This document shows, piece after piece, positions 33,974 through 42,900 of a stretch of 64,000 bases of DNA. Within the stretch, counting starts at the first letter, position 1. The number at the start of each line of letters is the position of its first letter. The notes beneath the pieces were generated by a model. The model had not been told where the DNA came from. It saw only the letters and a program-made list of their open reading frames with translations, and searched no databases. The position numbers and the translations under genes were made by a program. Source of the stretch: Paenibacillus woosongensis (GTDB lineage Bacteria > Bacillota > Bacilli > Paenibacillales > Paenibacillaceae); contig NZ_WNZW01000001.1 of assembly GCF_009725165.1 (NCBI RefSeq), forward strand, positions 620,001-684,000, read 5' to 3'.

Positions 33974-34930
33974 TTACCAATTAGCTCCGCAAACCCAAAT
34001 ATGTCTGACAAAAGAACTTTTGCTGACCGTTCCGTAATCGTGAATGCGAAAACCGGCGTCAACTATTTCCGTCTCCAGCTGCTCCGTGGAAACGATGACT
34101 GTCCTCTGGCTAAACCGTCTTATGCTGCGCAGCATTTCTCCTCGCTCCCCGGGTGACAGCACAGAGCATAAATTGTACGGCATGTCCACGATAGCCGCAT
34201 CGTAGAGCTCGCCTACTTCATTCAGATCACCCAGGCTGACCCGATCATCGCCGTATCCGAAATGGCGCAAATTGATTCTCGCTCCCCGGACCGCCAACGG
34301 GTTAATATCCCGGCCTACGATATCGATCCCCATCGATAACGCCTCGATCAGCACATTCCCCATCCCGCAGCAAGGGTCGATGGCCTTGACGGCGTGCGGC
34401 TCGGGCACCGCGATGTTCACCAAAGCCCTGGCGACAGCCGTGCTCAGTCCTGTGGAATAATTGCGCGGCTTGCTCTTATGGCGCAGCCAAACGGACTCTG
34501 CGGCATGGCATACTCCAAGCAGCCAGGCCCCCTCAACGAACATTAGGCCGAACGTCACCTCGGGAGTTCGCATATCCGCTTTACCTCGAATCCGACCGCC
34601 GATCTGCCTCTCGAGCTCGCGCTGCTCCTCATAAGTAAATGCAAGCATGCCGCCCAGCTTTATGCATACGACTTTAAATGTTTTGCCCTTAAGATCAAGC
34701 TCAGCCGCTTGCATGGCCACACTGTCCAGGTCGCCTCCAGTAAGCAGAATATCTATCCGGTATGAAATAAATGGACTGCGGCTCGGATCTATCCGTTTGT
34801 CCGTTGCGACGTAACCTTCCGTATTCGGCGAATGTCCAAACAAAGCCGCGAGCTCCATTTCGCATAGCCGCCGCTCATTCTCATGGCAGGCGTAAGTGTA
34901 TATGGAGCCGCCGCTGTTTTCTTTATACAT
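33974..34930 (-). CDS. RNA methyltransferase-like protein of the Trm11/UPF0020 type
   Basis: About 318 residues. The C-terminal Rossmann methyltransferase has IDPCCGMGNVLIEAL (motif I), DIVGRDINPLAVRGARINL (motif II) and AIVDMPYNLCSVLSP, where DMPY resembles the NPPY/DPPY catalytic motif of N-methyltransferases acting on guanine in tRNA. The N-terminal 150 residues have a THUMP-like layout but no firm match. The ATG at 34930 has GGAGG at 10 nt; the frame is open 15 codons further upstream. The target RNA is unknown. It lies between the broken luciferase-like gene and the riboswitch. Confidence 0.8.
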   Translation of the reverse strand: MYKENSGGSIYTYACHENERRLCEMELAALFGHSPNTEGYVATDKRIDPSRSPFISYRIDILLTGGDLDSVAMQAAELDLKGKTFKVVCIKLGGMLAFTYEEQRELERQIGGRIRGKADMRTPEVTFGLMFVEGAWLLGVCHAAESVWLRHKSKPRNYSTGLSTAVARALVNIAVPEPHAVKAIDPCCGMGNVLIEALSMGIDIVGRDINPLAVRGARINLRHFGYGDDRVSLGDLNEVGELYDAAIVDMPYNLCSVLSPGERGEMLRSIRRFSQRTVIVSTEQLETEIVDAGFRIHDYGTVSKSSFVRHIWVCGANW

Positions 34931-35011
34931 GTAAATCTTGCCTCCAACCATGAACTGACTTCTGCCCGTTTGCACGGATCAAGTTTCCTTACAGCAATAT
35001 ACGGGCCATTG

Positions 35012-35975
35012 TTACGCACCGTCAAACGCCGCCAGCCCCCGCAGTGCCTCGGCCAGCAGTCTGTAGCATTCCAGCCTTGCCGCATAGTCAGGAATAGGGC
35101 AAACGATCAGAAATTCGTCATTGGCGTATTCGCGCTGCAAATCTTTAAGCTGCTCAAACACGCTATACGGCGTGCCGCTTATGCTTCGGAACGAACCCCT
35201 CCCCGTTTGTCTCGACGTCTCATCAAGCACCTGTACCCAACGCGCGGCCTCACTCTCCGCCCTTGCGCAAATTACGCTAACGGCCAGTAGCGTTTTTGGC
35301 GCGCTTTGCAGCGCAGAGGGTGTAAAATTCGCCCGATAGGCGGTCAATATGTCTACGCCGTCACGCTCGCTCATAAACTGTCCAAAAAACAAAACCCGTT
35401 CCAAATTTGGCCGCATATTCCGCGCTTTTCTTGTTCGTTCCGAGCATCCAGACCGCTGGTCCGATTTGCGGCTGGGGCCGTGCGATTACGGCATGCCCCT
35501 CATACTCGTAAGCGTCCTGTAGCAGCTCCAGCAGCGAAGCGATCGTCTTCGGCAGCTCAGCAACCCGCGCTAAAAAATTGCCGCTAAGAGCCATGACAGC
35601 GTGCGCTTCCCCGCCCGGAGCCCGTCCTAGCCCCAGATCTATCCTGCCCGGATATAATGCAGACAGCAGCCGGAACCACTCCGCTACTTTCAGCGGACTG
35701 TAGTGGGGCAGCAGAACGGCCCCCGAGCCGAGGCGAATCCGCTCTGTCTTAGCTCCAACATGGGCCAGCAGCACCTCAGGCGAAGTACAGGCCAGCCCGG
35801 GCATATCGTGATGCTCAGCTGTCCAATACCGGGCGTAGCCCCACTTTTCGGCATGCTGCGCCAAAGACACAGCTTGTCTTAACGCTTCTTCATCCGAATA
35901 CCCGGGCAACCGGGGAACCAGATCCAGCACACTAACCGCCAGTTGCACGGATGCTCCCGTTCTTGTTTCTGGCAT
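35012..35975 (-). pseudogene. Luciferase-like (LLM-class) flavin oxidoreductase with a frameshift
   Basis: Two overlapping frames form one protein of about 320 residues. Frame one (35975 leftward) has QLAVSVLDLVP, YWTAEHHDMPGLACTSPEVL, RIRLGSGAVLLPHYSPLKVA, RIDLGLGRAPGGE and VWMLGTNKKSAEYAAKFGTG, then runs off. Frame two continues with FGQFMSERDGVDILTAYRAN, then LLAVSVICARAESEAARW. Between them the minus strand has GTTTTTTGG (six T, plus-strand A-run 35384-35389). Removing one T restores FVFGQFMSERDG, the family sequence. So one base was gained in a homopolymer. It may be a real mutation, a phase-variable tract or a base-calling error. Confidence 0.85.
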
Positions 35976-36090
35976 GCCATCACTTCCTTCGTCCGTATGG
36001 ATGCATAATAGCTAACTTTGATTTATTTTGTCCCGCAGAAGACCTCGCCTTGCGGTGTTGGGGCGGCTTAATCATACTACTCCTGCTCCG

Positions 36091-36702
36091 CTAATCCGCC
36101 GCAGCTCTTTCTCCGATTCTAAGCCGAATTACGCCTCCAGCTTCGACAGCCGTATCCCAAAATCCCGTTCCAGGACGCTGCAATGAGGCTGCGAGCGAGA
36201 TGACGCCCCCATGAGTGACAGCAAGAATCCGCTGCTCCATGTTATGACCTGGGCATGGATTACGTTGCGCCAGGTTTAACCACTCCTCATAGATACTTTT
36301 TACCCGCCGGTGGAAATCGCCCCACGTTTCCCCGCCGGGTGGAGTTACCGATACCGGATCATCAATCCAGGCGCGGTAAACCAGGCTATCCTTGAGCATT
36401 TCATACGTCTGCCCTTCCCACTGTCCAAAGTTCATCTCCCGCAAGCGCGAGTCGTATACAGCCTTCCCGGCAAGATCTGGCCTGACTCTCTCCAGGGTCT
36501 GGCGGCAGCGCAGCAGATCGCTGCAATATACCGAAGAGAAAGAAACGCTCTCAAGGTCCTTCTCCAGACCCTCCAATCCAGACGCTTCATCATCCAATAG
36601 AGCAACATTCGAATGCCCCTGATAACGCCGCTCCCTATTCCAGCTAGTACGGCCATGGCGGACCAGCCAGAGCTCAGTTGCGTAACTGTTTTGCCTCTTC
36701 AA
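36091..36702 (-). CDS. cobC: Histidine phosphatase, probable alpha-ribazole phosphatase
   Basis: 203 residues. The RHG motif ELWLVRHGRTSWNRERRYQG supplies the catalytic His; SSVYCSDLLRCRQT, REMNFGQWEGQTYEML and AVTHGGVI complete the active site. It would remove phosphate from alpha-ribazole phosphate or from AdoCbl-phosphate. The family is large and promiscuous; the CobC role rests on its position after cobD-cbiZ-cbiB. The start is a TTG at 36702 with GGAGG 8 nt before it. Confidence 0.8.
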   Translation of the reverse strand: MKRQNSYATELWLVRHGRTSWNRERRYQGHSNVALLDDEASGLEGLEKDLESVSFSSVYCSDLLRCRQTLERVRPDLAGKAVYDSRLREMNFGQWEGQTYEMLKDSLVYRAWIDDPVSVTPPGGETWGDFHRRVKSIYEEWLNLAQRNPCPGHNMEQRILAVTHGGVISLAASLQRPGTGFWDTAVEAGGVIRLRIGERAAAD

Positions 36703-36756
36703 TCATCCCGCCTCCCAGTAACATCCCAGTAACAGCCTTTACCTATTGATCGGGAA

Positions 36757-37719
36757 CTAAAATCCGCCCGTTAACGCCAGCCCCGCTACTGTTCCCAGCA
36801 GCACGAACATATCTGAAACTACAAACAGCATTCGGCCCGTTTTTGGAATGTCCTCCGCCTCCAGTTCGCGGGACTTGTCTCCCATATATGCGCGAAAGGA
36901 CACCACGCCATGATAAGAGTTTTCACCGCCCAGGCGAACGCCGAGCGCTCCGGCAACGGCTGATTCCGGGTACCCGCTGTTCGGGCTTGGATGGGACGAA
37001 GCATCGCGCCGCACCATGGTGGCAGCGCCTTTGGCATTGAAACGCAACAGCCAGGCCGCGGCAATCAGCAGCAGAGCCGTAAGGCGCGCGGGAATATAAT
37101 TCACAATGTCGTCAAGCCGGGCTGACGCCCAGCCGAGATCGATGTATTTCTCGTTCTTGTAGCCGACCATCGAATCGAGGGTGTTGACGGCGCGGTAAGC
37201 CATCGCCAGCGGCGCGCCGCCCAGCAGCGCGAAGAAGAGCGGCGAAACGACGGCGTCGACGATATTCTCGGCGACCGTCTCTACCGCGCCGCGCGCCACT
37301 TCCGGCTCGGGGAGGTGTGCGGTGTCGCGCCCGACGATCATGCCGAGCGCGCGCCGCGCAGCTGGCATATCCCCGCGGCGCAAATGGCCGCACACCTCCA
37401 TGCCGGCATCGCGCAGCCCCTTGGCCGCGATGGTCGTGGCAATCAGCGCGGCCTCCGCCAGCGCGGCGAGCCACGGGTTGACCTGGGCCAGCAAGCGCAG
37501 CACGGCCCAGGTCACGGCAAAGCTGCCGCCCGCCACAAGCAGCGGCAGCAGCAGCCCCGCGGCCCGGTAGGCGCGGGGCTTCACCAGGCGGCGAATGGCC
37601 GCCTCGATCGCGGCGATCGCCTTCCCCATCCCGACAACGGGATGGGGAAGCCAGCGCGGATCGCCAAGCAGCCGGTCAAGCGCATACGCGACCGGCAGCA
37701 CCCACCACGCGGCCGTCAT
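36757..37719 (-). CDS. cbiB: Adenosylcobinamide-phosphate synthase
   Basis: 320 residues. CbiB attaches aminopropanol phosphate to adenosylcobyric acid in the membrane. Motifs are AYALDRLLGDPRWLPHPVVG, ETVAENIVDAVVSPLFFAL, AYRAVNTLDSMVGYKNEKY and SSHPSPNSGYPESAVAGALG, in order, with about five hydrophobic helices. The frame is open for 160 codons more upstream, but that part is a shadow of cbiZ. The ATG at 37719 overlaps the cbiZ stop (ATGA) and fixes the start. GC content is very high here compared with its neighbours. Confidence 0.95.
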   Translation of the reverse strand: MTAAWWVLPVAYALDRLLGDPRWLPHPVVGMGKAIAAIEAAIRRLVKPRAYRAAGLLLPLLVAGGSFAVTWAVLRLLAQVNPWLAALAEAALIATTIAAKGLRDAGMEVCGHLRRGDMPAARRALGMIVGRDTAHLPEPEVARGAVETVAENIVDAVVSPLFFALLGGAPLAMAYRAVNTLDSMVGYKNEKYIDLGWASARLDDIVNYIPARLTALLLIAAAWLLRFNAKGAATMVRRDASSHPSPNSGYPESAVAGALGVRLGGENSYHGVVSFRAYMGDKSRELEAEDIPKTGRMLFVVSDMFVLLGTVAGLALTGGF

Positions 37720-38585
37720 TTCGGCCCTCCGGCCGCGGCCAAAGATTCGCGAACCGCGTCGTACACCAGGCGGCCAATCGTGCCGCCCAGATCGGTCGCG
37801 GTTCCCGCGTAGGCGTGCAGCAGCGGCCACTCGGCCCGCTGGCTGACGCCCAGCATGACCGCATCCGTCGTTGTGCCGGTTGCGGCCAGGCCGTTCTCGG
37901 CGTCGCGCACGCCGAAATCGCTCAGCGCGGCCGCTTTGGCCTCTGTCGCCGTGATGACGGCGTTCACCATGGCCGCGTGGGTCATTCTGCCGTCGACGAC
38001 GAGCATAATGTTGATCGTCCCCGGCGTCCACGAAGCGGGAAACGTCGTCCGCCGCACGCCGGCCCGGGCCGCATTGGACACGCCCGCCGTCGCGCAGCAC
38101 AGTACGCCGAAGTCGGCGCCCTGCTCCTCGGCGACCGCCGCATGCTTCAGCTGCACCGCCGTAAGCAGCCCGGCCGTTCCCTGCTCGGGATATCCCCATT
38201 CGCCTAGCAAACTCCGGATATCCCGCACCGGATCTTCACAGTGATAGAACCGATCCACGTATATATTCACGAACCTCTGGAGCGTATGCATTCCGCCACC
38301 GTATACCGCGCTGCCCAAGCTTTCCATTGGCTCTGGCGTTTCCAGCAAAATATGCCGTTCCTTCCGATACAGCTTCAGTCCCGGCCATATTTTCGAGCGG
38401 TAGACCGTTTGGTCAACTTGATCCAATTCGCCCATTTGGCGGGTTTCATTCACTTTGGCGGGTTTCGCCTGAGCGGCTAAGCCAGTAAGACTAGCTTTAT
38501 TCATTTCAATGGTCTCGCTAGCCTCTCCGGCTCCACCAGCTTTCACCGCTTGTTCCGCCTGCACATGCAAAAAAGGGGTTGTCAT
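37716..38585 (-). CDS. cbiZ: Adenosylcobinamide amidohydrolase
   Basis: 289 residues. CbiZ cuts the aminopropanol arm from adenosylcobinamide to give adenosylcobyric acid, letting cells salvage foreign corrinoids. GVRRTTFPASWTPGTINIML is partly diagnostic, with SLGSAVYGGGMHTLQRFVNI, FGVLCCATAGVSNAARAG and ATEAKAAALSDFGV. About 60 extra residues at the N-terminus (QAVKAGGAGEASETIEMNKA and similar) look like a poorly conserved leader. The ATG overlaps the cobD stop by 4 nt, and the stop overlaps cbiB by 4 nt. Confidence 0.93.
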   Translation of the reverse strand: MTTPFLHVQAEQAVKAGGAGEASETIEMNKASLTGLAAQAKPAKVNETRQMGELDQVDQTVYRSKIWPGLKLYRKERHILLETPEPMESLGSAVYGGGMHTLQRFVNIYVDRFYHCEDPVRDIRSLLGEWGYPEQGTAGLLTAVQLKHAAVAEEQGADFGVLCCATAGVSNAARAGVRRTTFPASWTPGTINIMLVVDGRMTHAAMVNAVITATEAKAAALSDFGVRDAENGLAATGTTTDAVMLGVSQRAEWPLLHAYAGTATDLGGTIGRLVYDAVRESLAAAGGPK

Positions 38586-39675
38586 CCCTCTCCTCCTCCT
38601 AACACTTGCTCCATCTCCCGGATCAGCACGGCATTGGCCGCCCGATCCTTCACGGCGACGCGGATATGGCTGGCGTCAAGCCCCGGATACATCGCGCAGC
38701 TTCGCACGAGTACGCCGCGCCGGCCCAGCACCTCCTGCATCGCTTCAGCCGTCCACGGCCTCGGAAGCCCCAGAAGTAAATAGTTGGCTTCTCCCGGCGT
38801 CACCTCGCAGTCTAAGCGCTCAAGCTCAGCTTTAAGGCGCTTTCGCTCCGCTGCAATAGCATTGATTGTCGCCGCCTCGTATTCCGGCCCTGCCTGCAAG
38901 CTGATCTCTCCTGCCCGCAGCGCCAAAATATTAACACTCCACGTCACCTGTTTGCCTCTCATTGCCGCTGCCATATGGGGGTGGGCGATGCCGTAGCCGA
39001 GCCGCAGCCCCGGAATCGCATAGAACTTCGTCATCGACCGAACGATGATAATGTGCGGATACCGTTCCAGCTCAGGGAGCAGCGACTGGCGCCGCTCTGG
39101 AGGTATGAAGTCGATGAACGCCTCGTCCAGCACGATATATGTCCCATGCCGCTCTCCCGCCTCGGCAAACTGCTGTAATTGCTCCACATCATATTGCACC
39201 CCGTTCGGGTTGTTCGGCTGGCCAAGGAACACGAGGTCGCTGGCCGCGATCAGTTTCACGATTTGCCCGGGCTCGGCGCGATAGTCCCGCTCTGCGGTGC
39301 CGTAAACAGCCTGCACCTCCGCCCCGAACTGCCGGGACAGCGTTTCGTATTCCGAGAAGCAGGCTGTACGACGCCGACTTTGCCTGGCGCCAGCGCCAAT
39401 AAGATGAGGGCCATAATTTCCGCAGCGCCGTTGCCTACGCAAACCGCCTCCTGCCGAACCCCGTGGCGTTCGGCCAATAAAGCGAGCAGCGCCCGATGGC
39501 CCGGATCGGGGTACCGGATAATTTCGGGCAGCGCGGCCTGCAGCGCCTCCAGCATGCCTGGCGGCGGCCCGAGCGGGTTAATATTTGCGCTAAAGTCGGT
39601 GAATTGCTCCGGCTCAAAGCCGTATCGCAGTGCTGCCGACTCTACATCTCCTCCATGTCCGTACACTTCCAACAT
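38582..39675 (-). pseudogene. cobD: L-threonine-O-3-phosphate decarboxylase with a frameshift
   Basis: A PLP fold-type I aminotransferase-like enzyme that makes aminopropanol phosphate. The N-terminal frame starts at the ATG 39675 (MLEVYGHGGDVESAALRYGF; FSANINPLGPPPGMLEAL; VGNGAAEIMALILLAL) and runs to VGVVQPAS. The next frame picks up FSEYETLSRQFGAEVQAVYG, then LVFLGQPNNPNGVQY, IVLDEAFIDFIPPE and IIVRSMTKFYAIPGLRLGYG with the PLP lysine. A missing base near 39356-39359 joins QPA and FSEY as in the family. As read, the lysine domain lacks its N-terminus. It may be a recent mutation or a sequencing error. Confidence 0.85.
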
Positions 39676-39937
39676 ATCGCCATTCCTCTTTTCCCCAAAA
39701 CCGTTTATGTATTTATGCATTTCTTTCCTCTTAACTGCTTCTCGCCCGAAGTTCGATGCCCTCATTATGAGGCGAATCCCTATGCGCCGTCAATGACGAC
39801 ACCCCATGCTGCGGAATAAATGGAAAATGCCCGTACCCGCTTTTTTCCTTTGGTTTCAGCCTGAATTGGTTTACAATGTACGTTAGGATAATTCAAATTT
39901 GCAGGTTACAAATATAGATTTGGATGGAGGAAGAGTC

Positions 39938-40942
39938 ATGCTGTTTATTGACAACCAGGGAATCACCGACGCCTCGGTCAATCTGGCCATCGAGGAGTAC
40001 GCGCTGAAGCATCTTCCGCTCGAAGATGACAGCTATTTGCTGTTCTACATCAATGCGCCGTCGATCATCATCGGCAAGCATCAGAATACGATCGAGGAGA
40101 TCAATCTCGACTACGTCAAAGAGAACAATATCCAGGTCGTGCGCCGTTTGTCCGGCGGCGGTGCGGTGTACCACGATCTGGGCAATTTGAATTTCAGTTT
40201 CATTACGAAAGATGACGGACAATCCTTCCACAACTTCCGCAAGTTCACCCAACCGGTCGTTGAAGCGCTGCAATCTCTCGGCGTTAATGCAGAGATGACG
40301 GGGCGCAATGATCTGCAGGTCGGTGAGCAAAAAATTTCCGGCAACGCCCAATTCTCCACACGCGGCCGCATGTTCAGCCACGGGACGCTGATGTTCAACC
40401 TGAACCTGAGCGATGTCGCTGCTTCACTGCATGCGAACCCGGAGAAATTCAAATCCAAGAGCACCAAATCCGTGCGCAGCCGGGTAGCCAACATCATTGA
40501 CTTCTTGGGGCAAAAAATGACGATCGAGGAATTTCGCGCCGAGCTGCTGCGGCATATTTTTGGCATGGATGCAGACAAAGTGCCGCAATATCGCCTAACC
40601 GAGGACGATTGGAGCAAGATTCACGAAATTTCCAAGGAACGTTATAAAAATTGGGATTGGAATTTCGGCTTGTCCCCGGAGTCCAATGTAAAGCATTCCA
40701 AAAAATTCCCCATCGGCATCATCGATCTGCGCATGGACATTAAAGACGGACATATCCAGGAGATTAAAATTTACGGCGATTTCTTCGGGGTAGGCGATGT
40801 CGCCGATATCGAGGACAAGCTGCGCGGGGTGCGTCACGAGGAAGATGCCGTTCGCCAGGCGCTAGCGGGCATCGACATCAAGCACTATTTCGGCAACCTT
40901 GAATTTGACGATTTTGTCGGCCTCGTTTTTCTGAAAGAGTAG
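39938..40942 (+). CDS. lplA: Lipoate--protein ligase
   Basis: 334 residues. It adenylates lipoate and transfers it to lipoyl domains of 2-oxoacid dehydrogenases and GcvH. RRLSGGGAVYHDLGNLNFSF is the conserved lipoate/ATP loop, and GRNDLQVGEQKISGNAQF contains the catalytic Lys. The C-terminal accessory domain of about 85 residues is present (FPIGIIDLRMDIKDGHIQEI), as in the bacterial two-domain type. The ATG at 39938 has GGAGG at about 7 nt; the frame is open 13 codons upstream. Confidence 0.94.
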   Translation: MLFIDNQGITDASVNLAIEEYALKHLPLEDDSYLLFYINAPSIIIGKHQNTIEEINLDYVKENNIQVVRRLSGGGAVYHDLGNLNFSFITKDDGQSFHNFRKFTQPVVEALQSLGVNAEMTGRNDLQVGEQKISGNAQFSTRGRMFSHGTLMFNLNLSDVAASLHANPEKFKSKSTKSVRSRVANIIDFLGQKMTIEEFRAELLRHIFGMDADKVPQYRLTEDDWSKIHEISKERYKNWDWNFGLSPESNVKHSKKFPIGIIDLRMDIKDGHIQEIKIYGDFFGVGDVADIEDKLRGVRHEEDAVRQALAGIDIKHYFGNLEFDDFVGLVFLKE

Positions 40943-40948
40943 CCGATC

Positions 40949-41962
40949 GTGATAAAAATAAACATGCCGCGTTCCCGCATCGCCGACTTGAGTCTGCTCT
41001 CCGTCGCCATGATGTGGGGCTGCACTTTTCTGATCGTGCAAAATGCGGTGCAGGCGCTCCCGCCGCTCGCCTTCAATGCGATTCGGTTCATCGGAGCCTC
41101 CCTGCTGCTGGCGATCATTACGACGCTGTTCTATCGGAACGATTGGCGCCGGTTCAATCTGCGCTTGCTGGGCCATGGCGTGCTGCTGGGGCTGTTTTTG
41201 TGCGCGGGCTACGGTTTTCAGACGGTCGGTCTGCTCTATACGACAACCTCGAATGCCGGGTTCATTACCGGCTTATCGGTGGTGCTTGTACCATTCCTGT
41301 CGGTAGTTCTTTTCCGGCATAAACTGTCCGTGTTCACCTGGATCAGCGCCATACTGGCTGCCGCCGGACTGTACCTGCTAACGTTCACGAACGGCAGCTT
41401 CTCACTGAATCGCGGAGACGCCCTGATTTTGTTCTGCGCCCTTGCCTTTGCGCTGCATATCGGCTTTACCGGGCTCTATGCCCCGCGTTATCCGGCGCTG
41501 CCGCTGGCAACGATCCAGCTTGGCGTGACCGGGCTGTTCAGTCTGGCCGCTTCCCTCATGAGCGAGCATGTCGGAACATTAGCGCAAACAACGGAACTGC
41601 TGCTGCGGCCTGAAGTACTGCTGGCGCTGCTTGTTTCGATCGGCCCGACCAGCGCCTTTGCTTTTTGGATTCAGACCGTCTGTCAAAATTACACGAGCCC
41701 GGCGCGGGTTGCTGTCATCTTCGCGATGGAGCCGGTTTTTGCCGCGATTACGGGCGTGCTGTTCGCCGGCGAGCAGCTTGGCTGGTCTGCGCTGCTGGGC
41801 TGCGGCTTTATTTTTACCGGGATGATCCTGGCCGAATTAAAAGCAGGACAGAGCCCGGGCCAGAGGGGCGGAAGCTCCTGCATTGCGAAGTCTAAAGACA
41901 ATAAGGAGGACGGCATGAAGGAGAGCATTCCCTCCCCGTTGCCTACCAAGAGTGCTACTTAG
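40949..41962 (+). CDS. EamA-family (DMT) transporter
   Basis: 337 residues with ten predicted helices in two EamA halves. SLLSVAMMWGCTFLIVQNAV, FNAIRFIGASLLLAI, TTSNAGFITGLSVVLVPFLS and SPARVAVIFAMEPVFAAITG are typical. The substrate is unknown; members export amino acids, nucleotides or metabolites. A GTG start 6 nt after lplA has no clear Shine-Dalgarno, so translation may be coupled. The tail after about residue 300 is hydrophilic. Confidence 0.88.
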   Translation: MIKINMPRSRIADLSLLSVAMMWGCTFLIVQNAVQALPPLAFNAIRFIGASLLLAIITTLFYRNDWRRFNLRLLGHGVLLGLFLCAGYGFQTVGLLYTTTSNAGFITGLSVVLVPFLSVVLFRHKLSVFTWISAILAAAGLYLLTFTNGSFSLNRGDALILFCALAFALHIGFTGLYAPRYPALPLATIQLGVTGLFSLAASLMSEHVGTLAQTTELLLRPEVLLALLVSIGPTSAFAFWIQTVCQNYTSPARVAVIFAMEPVFAAITGVLFAGEQLGWSALLGCGFIFTGMILAELKAGQSPGQRGGSSCIAKSKDNKEDGMKESIPSPLPTKSAT

Positions 41963-42017
41963 CGTTTGTTGCTGATTATTGCTTCAATTCATGACTAGAA
42001 GAGGAGATATCCAGACG

Positions 42018-42821
42018 ATGTATAAGCTTATTGCAATTGATATTGATGATACTTTGATTAACGATGACAAAGAGGTTACCCCGGCCACGCAAAAGGCATT
42101 GGAAGAAGCGGTCGCCGCTGGCGTCGTCGTTACGCTCGCGACCGGCAGAGCCTATTCCTCAGCCCAAGCCATCGCCCGCCAGACTGGCCTCAACGTGCCG
42201 ATCATTACGTATCAAGGCGCCTATGTCAAAAATCTGCTCGACGAGAAGGTGCTCTATGAGCGCTATCTCCCTTTGGACGCGGCCAGCAAGCTTTTTGACT
42301 ATTGCGTAGAGCACAGTTTGCATCTGCAAACGTATATCGATGACAAGCTCTATGCGAGAGAGGAAAATCAGAAGCTGATCGACTATACGTCCCTCAACAA
42401 CACGGAGTATTTTATCGAACCGGATTTTGCCAAGCTCGTGGCGCAGCCTACGCCAAAAATGCTCATTATCGATGAGCCGGATTACTTGGATGAAATTGCC
42501 CCTGTACTCCGGGAACTGCTTGGTCCTTCCGTGCATATTACCAAGTCCAAGCCGAACTTCCTGGAGTTCATGCACAAAGAAGGGACAAAAGGCCATGCGC
42601 TGAAATTTATCGCCAACCATTTCGGCTGCGGACTGAATGAGACGATCGCGATCGGGGATTCCTGGAATGACCATGAAATGCTGGAGGCCGCTGGACTCGG
42701 CGTCGCTATGGGCAACGCCATCCCGGCGCTGAAGGAAATCGCCGATTATGTCACTCTGAGCAATAACGAGGATGGGGTCAAGCATGCGATCGACAAGTTT
42801 ATTTTCAACCGTGAAGCATAA
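42018..42821 (+). CDS. Cof-type HAD-IIB phosphatase
   Basis: 267 residues. Motif I is LIAIDIDDTLINDDKEV, motif II VTLATGRAYSSAQAI, motif III around KGHALKFIANHFGC, and motif IV IAIGDSWNDHEMLEAAG. The type IIB cap lies between motifs II and III. These enzymes remove phosphate from sugar phosphates, PLP or flavin intermediates; the substrate is not readable. The ATG at 42018 has GAGGAG at about 10 nt; the frame begins 13 codons earlier without a site. A strong terminator follows. Confidence 0.93.
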   Translation: MYKLIAIDIDDTLINDDKEVTPATQKALEEAVAAGVVVTLATGRAYSSAQAIARQTGLNVPIITYQGAYVKNLLDEKVLYERYLPLDAASKLFDYCVEHSLHLQTYIDDKLYAREENQKLIDYTSLNNTEYFIEPDFAKLVAQPTPKMLIIDEPDYLDEIAPVLRELLGPSVHITKSKPNFLEFMHKEGTKGHALKFIANHFGCGLNETIAIGDSWNDHEMLEAAGLGVAMGNAIPALKEIADYVTLSNNEDGVKHAIDKFIFNREA

Positions 42822-42859
42822 AACTTGCGGGATACATTCATAGATAAGCGGCACAGCAC

Positions 42860-42900
42860 AGAACCTCGCATGGATAGGTATGCGAGGTTCTTATTTTTTT
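42860..42900 (+). terminator. Rho-independent terminator after the HAD phosphatase
   Basis: AGAACCTCGCAT and ATGCGAGGTTCT pair perfectly around 8 nt, followed by TATTTTTTT. Confidence 0.93.

Noticed and set aside
37720..38199. N-terminal extension of cbiB through the cbiZ region
   Set aside because: Arg-rich shadow of cbiZ; the ATGA overlap gives the real cbiB start at 37719.
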